DNA of 5,698 nt from Gammaproteobacteria bacterium (lineage in GTDB: Bacteria > Pseudomonadota > Gammaproteobacteria > UBA9214): positions 1 to 5,698 of the forward strand of contig DAOVYA010000120.1 in assembly GCA_030635865.1 (NCBI GenBank), read 5' to 3'. Positions 1 to 5,698 of the stretch are shown piece after piece. Numbering within the stretch: position 1 is the stretch's first letter; the number at the start of each line of letters is the position of its first letter. The notes beneath the pieces are model-generated. The model searched no databases. It was given only the letters and a program-made list of their open reading frames with translations, and was not told the origin of the DNA. The translations under genes were made by a program, and so were the position numbers.

Positions 1-508
1 CCAGTAACGCTTGTGGAATCTGCTCAGAAGCAGCGGTCGTGATAATGGCATCATAGGGCGAAAAATCAGGCAGGCCTTCGGTGCCGTCCGAGTAACTGGC
101 GCGAACATTCCTCAGCCCCAGCTTGCGAAACCGTTGACGCGCCTGTTTTGCGAGTGGTGCAATCCGTTCCACGGTGTAGACCTTCTCGACCAGCGGTGCC
201 AGCACAGCTGCCTGGTAACCGGAACCCGTACCGATCTCCAGTACTTTTTTCGGTTTATTGCTGATGATCAGATCTGTCATGACCGCAACAACATACGGCT
301 GCGATATCGTCTGGTTATAACCAATGGGCAAGGCGGTATCTTCGTAGGCACGACTGGCCAGCGCCTCATCCACGAACAGGTGCCGGGGAGTGTTACGAAT
401 AATATCAAGCACTGCCTCGTTACGGATGCCTTCATCGCGCAGGCGTGCTACCAGCCGGTCACGTGTACGCTGTGAAGTCATGCCAATGCCGCGGGTGAGC
501 GTACTCAT
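1..508 (-). CDS. pcm: Protein-L-isoaspartate O-methyltransferase, 3' part missing
   Basis: The product uses S-adenosylmethionine to methylate L-isoaspartyl residues in aged proteins and so starts their repair in the cytoplasm. The visible 169 codons read as a clear Pcm. [15 protein letters not shown] (residues 58-72) is the family signature before the methyltransferase fold. [11 protein letters not shown] (89-99) is the glycine-rich SAM-binding motif I, and YDAIITTAA (152-160) matches the later core strand. Family members are about 210-220 residues, so roughly 45 C-terminal residues lie beyond the left edge. The chosen ATG is 15 bases after the surE stop, with a weak GGGAAA ribosome site 6 bases before it. 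A second in-frame ATG at 479-481 would give [10 protein letters not shown], which resembles the start of pseudomonad Pcm, so the true start may be nine residues shorter. It is probably co-transcribed with surE, as in other gammaproteobacteria. Identity is near certain; the start is less so. Confidence 0.96.
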   Translation of the reverse strand, partial: MSTLTRGIGMTSQRTRDRLVARLRDEGIRNEAVLDIIRNTPRHLFVDEALASRAYEDTALPIGYNQTISQPYVVAVMTDLIISNKPKKVLEIGTGSGYQAAVLAPLVEKVYTVERIAPLAKQARQRFRKLGLRNVRASYSDGTEGLPDFSPYDAIITTAASEQIPQALL

Positions 509-523
509 ATCACATTTCCCGGG

Positions 524-1270
524 CTAGTCAGACAGCCAGTTGGCGAGACCATCAATCGCATCATAACGTGTCAGGTCCACATCCAGCGGTGTAACCGATA
601 CATACCCGGACCGTATTGCATGAAAGTCTGTGCCCGGCCCGGCGTCCTGTTCGGAGCCTGCCGGTCCGACCCAGTACACGACCCGTCCACGCGGATCCTT
701 TTCTTCTATGACCGGCTCCGACTTGTGACGGTGTCCGAGTCGCGTCGCCTGGATACCCTTGATGTCGTCCCACGGCATGTCCGGTACGTTTACATTCAAG
801 ATGGTGTCTGCGGGCAATGCGCCGGTCATTATCCGATGGACCAGGTCAACCGTTATACGGGCAGCAGTTTCATAATGTGTCGGCCTGCCGGTCGTGGCCA
901 GGGAGACGGCAATTGCAGGAAATCCCAGGAAGCGCCCTTCCATGGCGGCGGCAACCGTGCCCGAATACAACACATCATCACCCATATTGGCACCTGCATT
1001 GATACCGGCCACAACCATGTCCGGCTCCTGCTCCAGCAGACCGGTGATTGCCAGGTGAACACAATCCGTGGGCGTGCCGTCGACAAAGGTAAAACCGTTA
1101 CCCCCCGTTTGCGCCCGCAACGGGCTATCCAGGGTTAATGAATTACTGGCACCACTACGATCACGCTCCGGCGCCACCACGTGAATGGAGGCCATGTCAG
1201 CCAGCGCGGTGGCCAGCGCCTGCAAGCCACGGGCCTGGTAGCCATCATCATTACTGAGCAGAATATTCAT
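524..1270 (-). CDS. surE: 5'/3'-nucleotidase SurE
   Basis: SurE is a metal-dependent cytoplasmic phosphatase that removes phosphate from nucleoside 5'- and 3'-monophosphates and short polyphosphates, and it supports stationary-phase survival. The 248-residue protein begins [10 protein letters not shown], matching the E. coli start [10 protein letters not shown]. The metal-binding residues known in the family are all present: D8 and D9 in NDDG, S39 in RSGASNS, and the asparagine of INAGAN (N91). [16 protein letters not shown] follows at about 97-112, and the DPRG and GPGTDF motifs mark the C-terminal part. I chose the ATG at 1268-1270. The TTG just upstream is in frame but would add only one residue that the family lacks. 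No good Shine-Dalgarno sequence precedes it. pcm follows after 15 bases, so the two form an operon. The usual upstream neighbour truD is separated from it by an oppositely oriented smr gene, so this pair needs its own promoter. Length and motifs are intact. Confidence 0.97.
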   Translation of the reverse strand: MNILLSNDDGYQARGLQALATALADMASIHVVAPERDRSGASNSLTLDSPLRAQTGGNGFTFVDGTPTDCVHLAITGLLEQEPDMVVAGINAGANMGDDVLYSGTVAAAMEGRFLGFPAIAVSLATTGRPTHYETAARITVDLVHRIMTGALPADTILNVNVPDMPWDDIKGIQATRLGHRHKSEPVIEEKDPRGRVVYWVGPAGSEQDAGPGTDFHAIRSGYVSVTPLDVDLTRYDAIDGLANWLSD

Positions 1271-1335
1271 CAATTATAATTACAAAAGGTGTGTATTAAT
1301 CTCAATCAGGCCATGTAGTATAAAGGATGCCCTGA
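1271..1335. promoter_or_regulatory. Divergent intergenic region between surE and smr
   Basis: The 65 bases between the two divergent start codons are visibly more AT-rich than the flanking genes and must hold the promoter for smr, for surE, or for both, unless those promoters lie inside the opposing gene. A perfect TATAAT for the plus strand lies at 1275-1280, but no convincing -35 box stands 16-18 bases upstream. On the minus strand TTGAGA at 1300-1305 could be a -35 box for surE, but the sequence 17 bases on (TAATTA) is a poor -10. The exact promoters are therefore unresolved; only the location is inferred from gene orientation. Confidence 0.35.
1322..1327 (+). promoter_or_regulatory. Ribosome binding site of smr
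   Basis: AAAGGA lies 8 bases before the ATG at 1336, a normal Shine-Dalgarno sequence and spacing. It decides the start: the in-frame ATG at 1378, which begins MASRKKPSQ, has only a C-rich stretch before it. An ATG at 1326 opens a frame that stops after two codons, so it is not a competing start of any gene. Confidence 0.6.
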
Positions 1336-1920
1336 ATGATTCCTAAACTGAAACCCCGACAACACACCCCGATTCCCATGGCCAGCCGGAAGAAACCATC
1401 CCAGGAAGATATTGACCTGTTTCGCCGCAGTGTCGGTGCCACCAGGCCACTTGGCAATGACAAAACCACCCGCTTCCAAAAGCGGCCCTCGCCGCGTCCG
1501 CGGGTTCGTCCGGACTTCGAAGATGCACCCGCAGAGCCCGGCTTTTCGGACGGTTTCGATGTCGGGAATGTCGCAGCAGGTGAGACCCTGTTTTTTGCCC
1601 GCCCCGGTGTACAACAACGCCAGCTGCAGAGGCTCAGGCGCGGACAGTTATCCATCGGGGCCGAACTCGATATGCATGGCATGACCACGGCAACCGCACG
1701 TAATGCCATCAGTCATTTCATTACCCGGTGCCGCGACCGGCATATTCGCTGCATTCGTATCATCCATGGCAAGGGCTATGGTTCGAAGGGTGACGCCCCG
1801 ATCCTGAAAAACCGGCTGAATAGCTGGCTGCGTCAGCACCATGATGTTTTGGCATTCAGCTCCACCCCTGACCGGGATGGCGGCACCGGTGCCGTGTATG
1901 TGCTGTTGCGCTCACGCTGA
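1336..1920 (+). CDS. Smr-domain protein (SmrA/SmrB-like putative endonuclease)
   Basis: This 194-residue protein has a C-terminal Smr domain, the domain also found at the end of MutS2. LDMHGM (111-116) is the first signature motif, matching the family LDLHG. IIHGKGYGS (142-150) is the second, matching HGKG. The domain ends with DGGTGAVYVLLR (181-192). Before the domain, FARPGVQQRQLQRLRRGQL (87-105) matches the linker in E. coli SmrB, and the charged N-terminal part carries EDIDLFRRSVGATRPL (24-39), typical of the proteobacterial stand-alone Smr family. Smr domains are nicking or RNA-cleaving nucleases, and E. coli SmrB cuts mRNA at collided ribosomes. Whether this protein does the same is inference: its HGKG motif is closer to SmrA and its DMHG closer to SmrB. 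It is the only plus-strand gene here, convergent with truD and divergent from surE, and it interrupts a normally continuous cluster. Domain assignment is firm, substrate unknown. Confidence 0.9.
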   Translation: MIPKLKPRQHTPIPMASRKKPSQEDIDLFRRSVGATRPLGNDKTTRFQKRPSPRPRVRPDFEDAPAEPGFSDGFDVGNVAAGETLFFARPGVQQRQLQRLRRGQLSIGAELDMHGMTTATARNAISHFITRCRDRHIRCIRIIHGKGYGSKGDAPILKNRLNSWLRQHHDVLAFSSTPDRDGGTGAVYVLLRSR

Positions 1921-1951
1921 ACTGAACATTTCCGTCACCGCGGTACCAAAT

Positions 1952-1966
1952 CCCCCGTCATTGCGA
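1952..1966. repeat. Partial copy of the outer end of the palindromic repeat
   Basis: CCCCCGTCATTGCGA here is repeated exactly at 1975-1989, 23 bases further on, where it forms the outer end of the full palindromic element. The copy breaks off after GCGA and is followed by TTTCCCA instead of the rest of the arm. It looks like a remnant of a second element or a small duplication at the insertion edge. Confidence 0.7.
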
Positions 1967-1977
1967 TTTCCCACCCC

Positions 1978-2066
1978 CCGTCATTGCGAGCGAAGCGCGG
2001 CAATCTCATCAATCTGGCAGCGGACTCAACAAGATTGCCGCGTCACTTCGTTCCTCGCAATGACGG
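1978..2066. repeat. Dispersed palindromic repeat between convergent smr and truD
   Basis: Two long arms are inverted copies of each other. The left arm (1978-2007) reads CCGTCATTGCGAG, then CGAAG, then CGCGGCAATCT. The right arm (2031-2066), read on the other strand, has the same three blocks with small insertions between them (GAA and TGA-type additions). A 23-base loop lies between the arms. GTCATTGCGAG...GGCAATC palindromes are a widespread dispersed repeat in many bacterial genomes and often read through as SLRGTK or CERSAAIS peptides, both of which occur here in translation. The RNA from either strand could fold into a long stem, so it may help end both convergent transcripts, but there is no T-tract and I do not call it a terminator. 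Its right arm overlaps the end of truD. No target duplication is evident. Confidence 0.85.
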
Positions 2067-3116
2067 TGTTCTGGAGTTTTCCTGGCTTTTTATCACAACC
2101 AGTTCACGCAGTACGCTGGTTGCATAGGCACCGGCAGGCAGCAAAAACGCCAGTTCCAGTTCAGCCGTGCCTGTCCAGTGCCATTCCAGTCCCTCCACGG
2201 GCACGCGCAGGGCACGCCGCGCCTGTTTTAGTCCGAGCCCTTTGAGACCCTCTAACCAGTCCGGGTACCCGGCAAGGATTTCCGTCTCCAGCTGCAGGCA
2301 ATCGGACAACACACCACTCTCACCCCTGCCATACAAGGGCCCTGTAGGATGCACGTCCTGCTGCTCGATACGTGCTACCAGTTCCGGCTCAAGGGTCTCG
2401 GCAATGAAAAAACTGTGGCTGCCCTGGAGCTGTAAAGCATCGCCGGCAATCACCTGGTTCCAGTTACCCGCCGCGACCCGTTGCGACAGCACCTGGTTGA
2501 ACAGGAAGGAACGCGCCGCCGAAAGCGCCAGGCCACGTTTTGTCCGGGTAAGCCGCTGTTTCGGGTTCTTGAATAATCGCATGACAGTCTGCAAATTACT
2601 GCCATCGCGCCCAAAACGTTGCTCGCCGAAATAATTCGGTACCCCTTCGTTTGAAATACGCGCCAGCCGCTCGTCCAGCGCAGATGGCTCGCCTTCCAGC
2701 TCCCGCAACACAAGGCGGAAGGTGTTGCCTTTAAGCGCACCACGCCGCAGCTTGCGCGCATGCCGTGCATGCCTGATAACCGCGATGGTCTCCGAGTTCA
2801 GGGCCATCCAGTCCGGGTCATCCTGACCCGGCAACTGCACGGAGAACCACTGCTCGGTCACCGCCTGCCGGTCTTTCATGCCTGCATAGCTGACATCACG
2901 GGTCGGCACCCCGGAAAATTTTGCCAGCAGCGAAGCGACCTGCGCGGTATTTTCCAGACGTTTACGAATCAGGAGCCAAACATGCTCACCAGCACCGTCC
3001 GGCTCAAGCAGGGGAATTTCATTTACCTGAAAGTCTTCGGGTGTTTGGCGGATGCAGGCAGAAACCGCAGGACGGCCTGATGCGAAGGCCAGTGAATGAA
3101 TTGCCTGTTCCAGCAT
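2043..3116 (-). CDS. truD: tRNA pseudouridine(13) synthase TruD
   Basis: TruD converts uridine 13 of certain tRNAs, notably tRNA-Glu, to pseudouridine. The 357-residue product is close to the 349 of E. coli. YAGMKDRQAVTEQW (77-90) carries the catalytic aspartate D82. RKLRRGALKGNTF (121-133), EGVPNYFGEQRFG (157-169) and LSAARSFLFNQVL (198-210) are the other strongly conserved blocks. LPAGAYATSVLREL (326-339) matches the family C-terminus. The last seven residues, PSLRGTK, and the stop codon lie inside the palindromic repeat that follows, so the natural tail has been replaced by repeat-encoded sequence. The tail lies outside the conserved core, so activity is probably kept. The gene starts 20 bases after ispF and has no clear ribosome site, which suggests translational coupling. 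surE normally comes next on the same strand, but here smr intervenes. Confidence 0.97.
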   Translation of the reverse strand: MLEQAIHSLAFASGRPAVSACIRQTPEDFQVNEIPLLEPDGAGEHVWLLIRKRLENTAQVASLLAKFSGVPTRDVSYAGMKDRQAVTEQWFSVQLPGQDDPDWMALNSETIAVIRHARHARKLRRGALKGNTFRLVLRELEGEPSALDERLARISNEGVPNYFGEQRFGRDGSNLQTVMRLFKNPKQRLTRTKRGLALSAARSFLFNQVLSQRVAAGNWNQVIAGDALQLQGSHSFFIAETLEPELVARIEQQDVHPTGPLYGRGESGVLSDCLQLETEILAGYPDWLEGLKGLGLKQARRALRVPVEGLEWHWTGTAELELAFLLPAGAYATSVLRELVVIKSQENSRTPSLRGTK

Positions 3117-3120
3117 ATGA

Positions 3121-3135
3121 ACCCGGCTTGCGGGT
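3121..3135 (-). other. Small hairpin in the ispF-truD gap
   Basis: ACCCG and CGGGT form a perfect 5-bp stem around a 5-base loop, filling most of the 20 bases between the ispF stop and the truD start. It ends 4 bases before the truD ATG, where a ribosome site should lie, and no purine-rich site is seen. It could modulate or couple truD translation, but a stem this short may be chance. Confidence 0.3.
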
Positions 3136-3136
3136 G

Positions 3137-3607
3137 TTACTCGTCCAGCAGGACGACGGCAAAGGCTGCGATGCCTTCTCCCCTGCCGGTAAAACCCATA
3201 TGCTCGGTGGTGGTTGCCTTGACATTGACCTGCTCAACGCTCACCTGCAAATCAGTACTGATGTTCTCGCACATGGCATTGATATACGAAGCCAGCTTCG
3301 GAGCCTGCGCAACAATGGTGAGGTCTGCATTAGCGACAACGAAACCTTGCCCGGAGATCAATTCAACAACCCGGCGTAACAGTTTCCGGCTATCAATATT
3401 TTTGTATTCGGCATCTTCCGGGGGGAAATGCCGCCCGATATCGCCCAGGGCAGCAGCACCCAGCAGCGCATCGCACAGGGCATGCAAAACGACATCACCA
3501 TCCGAGTACGCCTCGAGACTGCGATCATGCGGGATAGTGACACCACCCAGTACCAGTATGCCGCCCTCCTTGAATGCATGTGCATCAATGCCCTGTCCGA
3601 CTCTCAT
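3137..3607 (-). CDS. ispF: 2-C-methyl-D-erythritol 2,4-cyclodiphosphate synthase
   Basis: IspF closes 4-diphosphocytidyl-methylerythritol 2-phosphate into the cyclic diphosphate with release of CMP, the fifth step of the MEP pathway to isopentenyl diphosphate. The 156 residues match the family length. The zinc ligands D8, H10 (GIDAHAF) and H42 (SDGDVVLHAL) are present. GDIGRHFPP (55-63) and ATTTEHMGFTGRGEGI (131-146), which shape the active site and nucleotide pocket between subunits of the trimer, are intact. The ATG overlaps the stop of ispD in an ATGA, so the two are translationally coupled, and the preceding AAGGGAA is a good ribosome site. It stands in the usual ispD-ispF-truD order. Identity is certain. 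Confidence 0.98.
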   Translation of the reverse strand: MRVGQGIDAHAFKEGGILVLGGVTIPHDRSLEAYSDGDVVLHALCDALLGAAALGDIGRHFPPEDAEYKNIDSRKLLRRVVELISGQGFVVANADLTIVAQAPKLASYINAMCENISTDLQVSVEQVNVKATTTEHMGFTGRGEGIAAFAVVLLDE

Positions 3608-4314
3608 AATGATTCCCTTGACTGCAAATAAAATTCCGCCAGCTGCAGGTCGCCCGGCCGTGTAATCTTGATGTTATCCGCATGCCCCTGGACCATGCGC
3701 GGCCGAAACCCGGCCATTTCCATCGCGGCCGCATCATCGGTCACCATAACACCACTGGCGATCGCCTGTTGCAACGCATCACGCAGCGGCCCGAGACGAA
3801 ACATCTGCGGAGTCAACGCACGCCATAGGCCATCACGCTCTACCGTCTGCATAACGACGTCATCAGCATCGACTTGCTTCATGGTGTCGGCCACCGGCAT
3901 CCCGAGCAAGCCACCAACTGAATCATCCTCAAGCCTGGACATTAGCATTTCGATGTCATGCTTGCGCACACACGGCCGTGCCGCATCGTGAACCAGCACC
4001 CAGTCATCACCACTTGCCTTATCCGCAAGGTATTCAAGGCCGTTCAATACTGAATGACAGCGCTCGGCACCACCGCTAACGGTTTCCACCCGGCTGTCTT
4101 TGTAACGGCGCCGGATTTCCGGCCAATATTGATCATCAACTGAAAGCACCAGCACGACCGTGGCAATGCGCTTGCAGGCCAGCAAGACATCCAGGCTGTG
4201 CTCGAGAACCGTTTGACCTGCCAGAGTGAGGTATTGCTTGGGTGTGTCTGCACCCATTCGTACACCGGCACCAGCTGCCGGGATAACGGCATGGCATTGC
4301 GAGTCATTATTCAT
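3604..4314 (-). CDS. ispD: 2-C-methyl-D-erythritol 4-phosphate cytidylyltransferase
   Basis: IspD joins CTP and methylerythritol 4-phosphate into CDP-methylerythritol, the third step of the MEP pathway. The 236-residue protein has the nucleotidyltransferase loop IPAAGAGVRMG (11-21) followed by PKQY, giving the catalytic R19 and K26. GGAERCHSV (81-89) and DDWVLVHDAARP (103-114) hold the CTP and magnesium contacts, including D110. VADTMK (141-146), R160 in VERDGLW, TPQMF (168-172) and K216 in NIKIT complete the known active-site set. Its last four bases overlap ispF as ATGA. A 77-base gap separates it from ftsB and holds a REP element. No clear ribosome site precedes the ATG, and a promoter in that gap is possible but not visible. 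Confidence 0.97.
   Translation of the reverse strand: MNNDSQCHAVIPAAGAGVRMGADTPKQYLTLAGQTVLEHSLDVLLACKRIATVVLVLSVDDQYWPEIRRRYKDSRVETVSGGAERCHSVLNGLEYLADKASGDDWVLVHDAARPCVRKHDIEMLMSRLEDDSVGGLLGMPVADTMKQVDADDVVMQTVERDGLWRALTPQMFRLGPLRDALQQAIASGVMVTDDAAAMEMAGFRPRMVQGHADNIKITRPGDLQLAEFYLQSRESL
3613..3619 (-). promoter_or_regulatory. Ribosome binding site of ispF
   Basis: AAGGGAA on the minus strand lies inside the end of ispD, 5 bases before the ispF ATG. It supports the ATGA-overlap start and tight coupling of the two pathway genes. Confidence 0.6.
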
Positions 4315-4343
4315 AATCAGAAGATAACACTGAAGCGTTTCTC

Positions 4344-4353
4344 AATCGCGATT
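4344..4353. other. 10-bp perfect palindrome in the ftsB-ispD gap
   Basis: AATCGCGATT is a perfect inverted repeat in the 77-base gap upstream of ispD, between the REP element and the start codon. It could be a dyad for a DNA-binding protein or a decayed repeat arm. No known operator is recognised, and a 10-bp palindrome may be chance. Confidence 0.25.
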
Positions 4354-4370
4354 CGGATCAGGAACAAAAC

Positions 4371-4395
4371 CCTCGCGGATGCGATCCGCTCCTAC
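4371..4395 (-). repeat. REP-type palindromic element overlapping the ftsB stop
   Basis: On the minus strand the element begins GTAG, continues GGAGCGGAT, turns through CGC and closes ATCCGCGA. GCGGAT (minus strand 4389-4384) and ATCCGC (4380-4375) form a 6-bp stem with a 3-base loop. GTAGGAGCGG...CCGCGA with a GTAG head is the hallmark of the REP family common in Pseudomonas, Xanthomonas and relatives. REP elements with a GTAG head are mobilised by REP-associated tyrosine transposases (RAYTs); none is encoded in this window. A T-rich run (GGGTTTTG) follows the stem, so the RNA could act as a weak terminator or 3'-end stabiliser for eno-ftsB. The TAG of the head is the ftsB stop codon. Confidence 0.8.
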
Positions 4396-4661
4396 TCTAC
4401 CACCTGGTAGAAGGTCTCGCCCTCTTTGATCATCCCGAGATCCTCGCGGGCATGCTCTTCAATGGCCTCCAGCCCCTGCTGCAGATCCAGCACCTCGGCA
4501 TCAAGTGCTTCATTACGCTCACGCAGCTCTGAATTTTCCTGGCTTTGCCGTTCAACATCCTTATGCAAACGCCATACTTCCTGCAGGCCATCATCACCGA
4601 ACCACAAATTTAATTGCAAATAAACCAGTAGTATTACGAGCAGTATGAGCAATTTTTTCAT
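4392..4661 (-). CDS. ftsB: Cell division protein FtsB
   Basis: FtsB is a small bitopic inner-membrane protein of the divisome that forms a complex with FtsL and FtsQ and helps activate septal peptidoglycan synthesis. The 89 residues have the expected architecture: a very short cytoplasmic MKK, one membrane helix (about 4-20), the conserved LWFGDDGL at the membrane exit (19-26), a periplasmic coiled coil rich in E, R, L and N (about 30-64), and the tail GLEAIEEHAREDLGMIKEGETFYQVV (63-88), which is the family signature. It is somewhat shorter than E. coli FtsB (103) and similar to pseudomonad versions. It begins 24 bases after the eno stop with only a weak GAG ribosome site, so co-transcription with eno is likely. 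Its TAG stop lies within the GTAG head of a REP element. Identity is secure from signature and position. Confidence 0.95.
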   Translation of the reverse strand: MKKLLILLVILLVYLQLNLWFGDDGLQEVWRLHKDVERQSQENSELRERNEALDAEVLDLQQGLEAIEEHAREDLGMIKEGETFYQVVE

Positions 4662-4685
4662 GGCTCGCGGAATGCCATAGAGGGC

Positions 4686-5698
<1,013 letters not shown>

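Noticed and set aside
11..475. 154-codon plus-strand open frame opposite pcm
   Set aside because: It is the antisense shadow of pcm, whose translation carries the full methyltransferase motifs; no ribosome site or family resemblance was seen.
620..1138. 172-codon plus-strand open frame opposite surE
   Set aside because: Shadow of the conserved surE gene; its peptide shows no recognisable domain.
1271..1273. TTG start for surE one codon upstream of the ATG
   Set aside because: The ATG start gives [10 protein letters not shown], which matches the known SurE N-terminus exactly; the TTG adds one residue with no support.
1273..1278. Minus-strand TATAAT as the surE -10 box
   Set aside because: It lies only 3 bases before the ATG, so transcription would begin downstream of the start codon, and no -35 box is correctly spaced.
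1937..1944. 8-bp palindrome ACCGCGGT after smr
   Set aside because: Too short to be a terminator stem, with no T-tract; expected by chance.
1841..2245. 134-codon plus-strand frame over the repeat region
   Set aside because: It spans the end of smr, the palindromic repeat and the 3' end of truD. Its RHCERSAAIS and VTSFLAMT stretches are the usual false translation of this repeat.
2757..2773. Tandem-looking GCATGCC repeats inside truD
   Set aside because: They are explained by the coding sequence RHARHARKL, which aligns with a conserved basic stretch in TruD (ARHKRKL in E. coli).
4656..4676. Tiny frame MAFREP just before ftsB, ending in a TGA that overlaps the ftsB ATG
   Set aside because: Six codons with no ribosome site of its own; an ATGA overlap this short is readily due to chance and gives no evidence of a leader peptide.

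Overview
This is a bacterial housekeeping region, almost certainly from a gammaproteobacterium. The order eno-ftsB-ispD-ispF-truD followed by surE-pcm is the classic cluster that leads to nlpD-rpoS in that class. Placing eno directly before ftsB resembles Pseudomonas and many non-enteric gammaproteobacteria more than E. coli. The protein sequences align best with that group: Pcm begins like pseudomonad Pcm, and FtsB ends with the ETFYQV-type tail. By eye the base composition is moderately GC-rich. I do not recognise the genus.

Layout, reading from the right on the minus strand: eno (enolase, 5' end outside the window), ftsB (divisome protein), ispD and ispF (two steps of the MEP isoprenoid pathway, overlapping by ATGA) and truD (tRNA pseudouridine-13 synthase). 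A convergent plus-strand gene for an Smr-domain protein then interrupts the usual truD-surE junction. Left of it, surE (survival-protein nucleotidase) and pcm (protein-isoaspartate repair methyltransferase, 3' end outside the window) run leftward again. Because smr points the other way, surE-pcm is cut off from the eno-to-truD transcript and needs its own promoter, probably in the 65-base divergent gap before surE.

The most unusual content is in the junctions. Two different dispersed repeats sit at gene 3' ends, and each appears to supply a stop codon. (i) A REP-type element with the head GTAG, a GGAGCGG arm and a CCGCGA arm lies just after ftsB, and its GTAG includes the ftsB TAG. (ii) A longer imperfect palindrome of the GTCATTGCGAG / CTCGCAATGAC type lies between smr and truD, and its right arm encodes the last seven residues and the stop of TruD. 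A 15-base partial copy of its outer end lies just to its left.

Functionally the genes are unrelated core services: glycolysis, division, isoprenoid precursors, tRNA modification, ribosome or nucleic-acid quality control, and stationary-phase nucleotide and protein repair. I found no RNA gene, CRISPR array, transposase or undescribed multi-gene system. The window is ordinary apart from the repeat insertions and the inverted smr gene.
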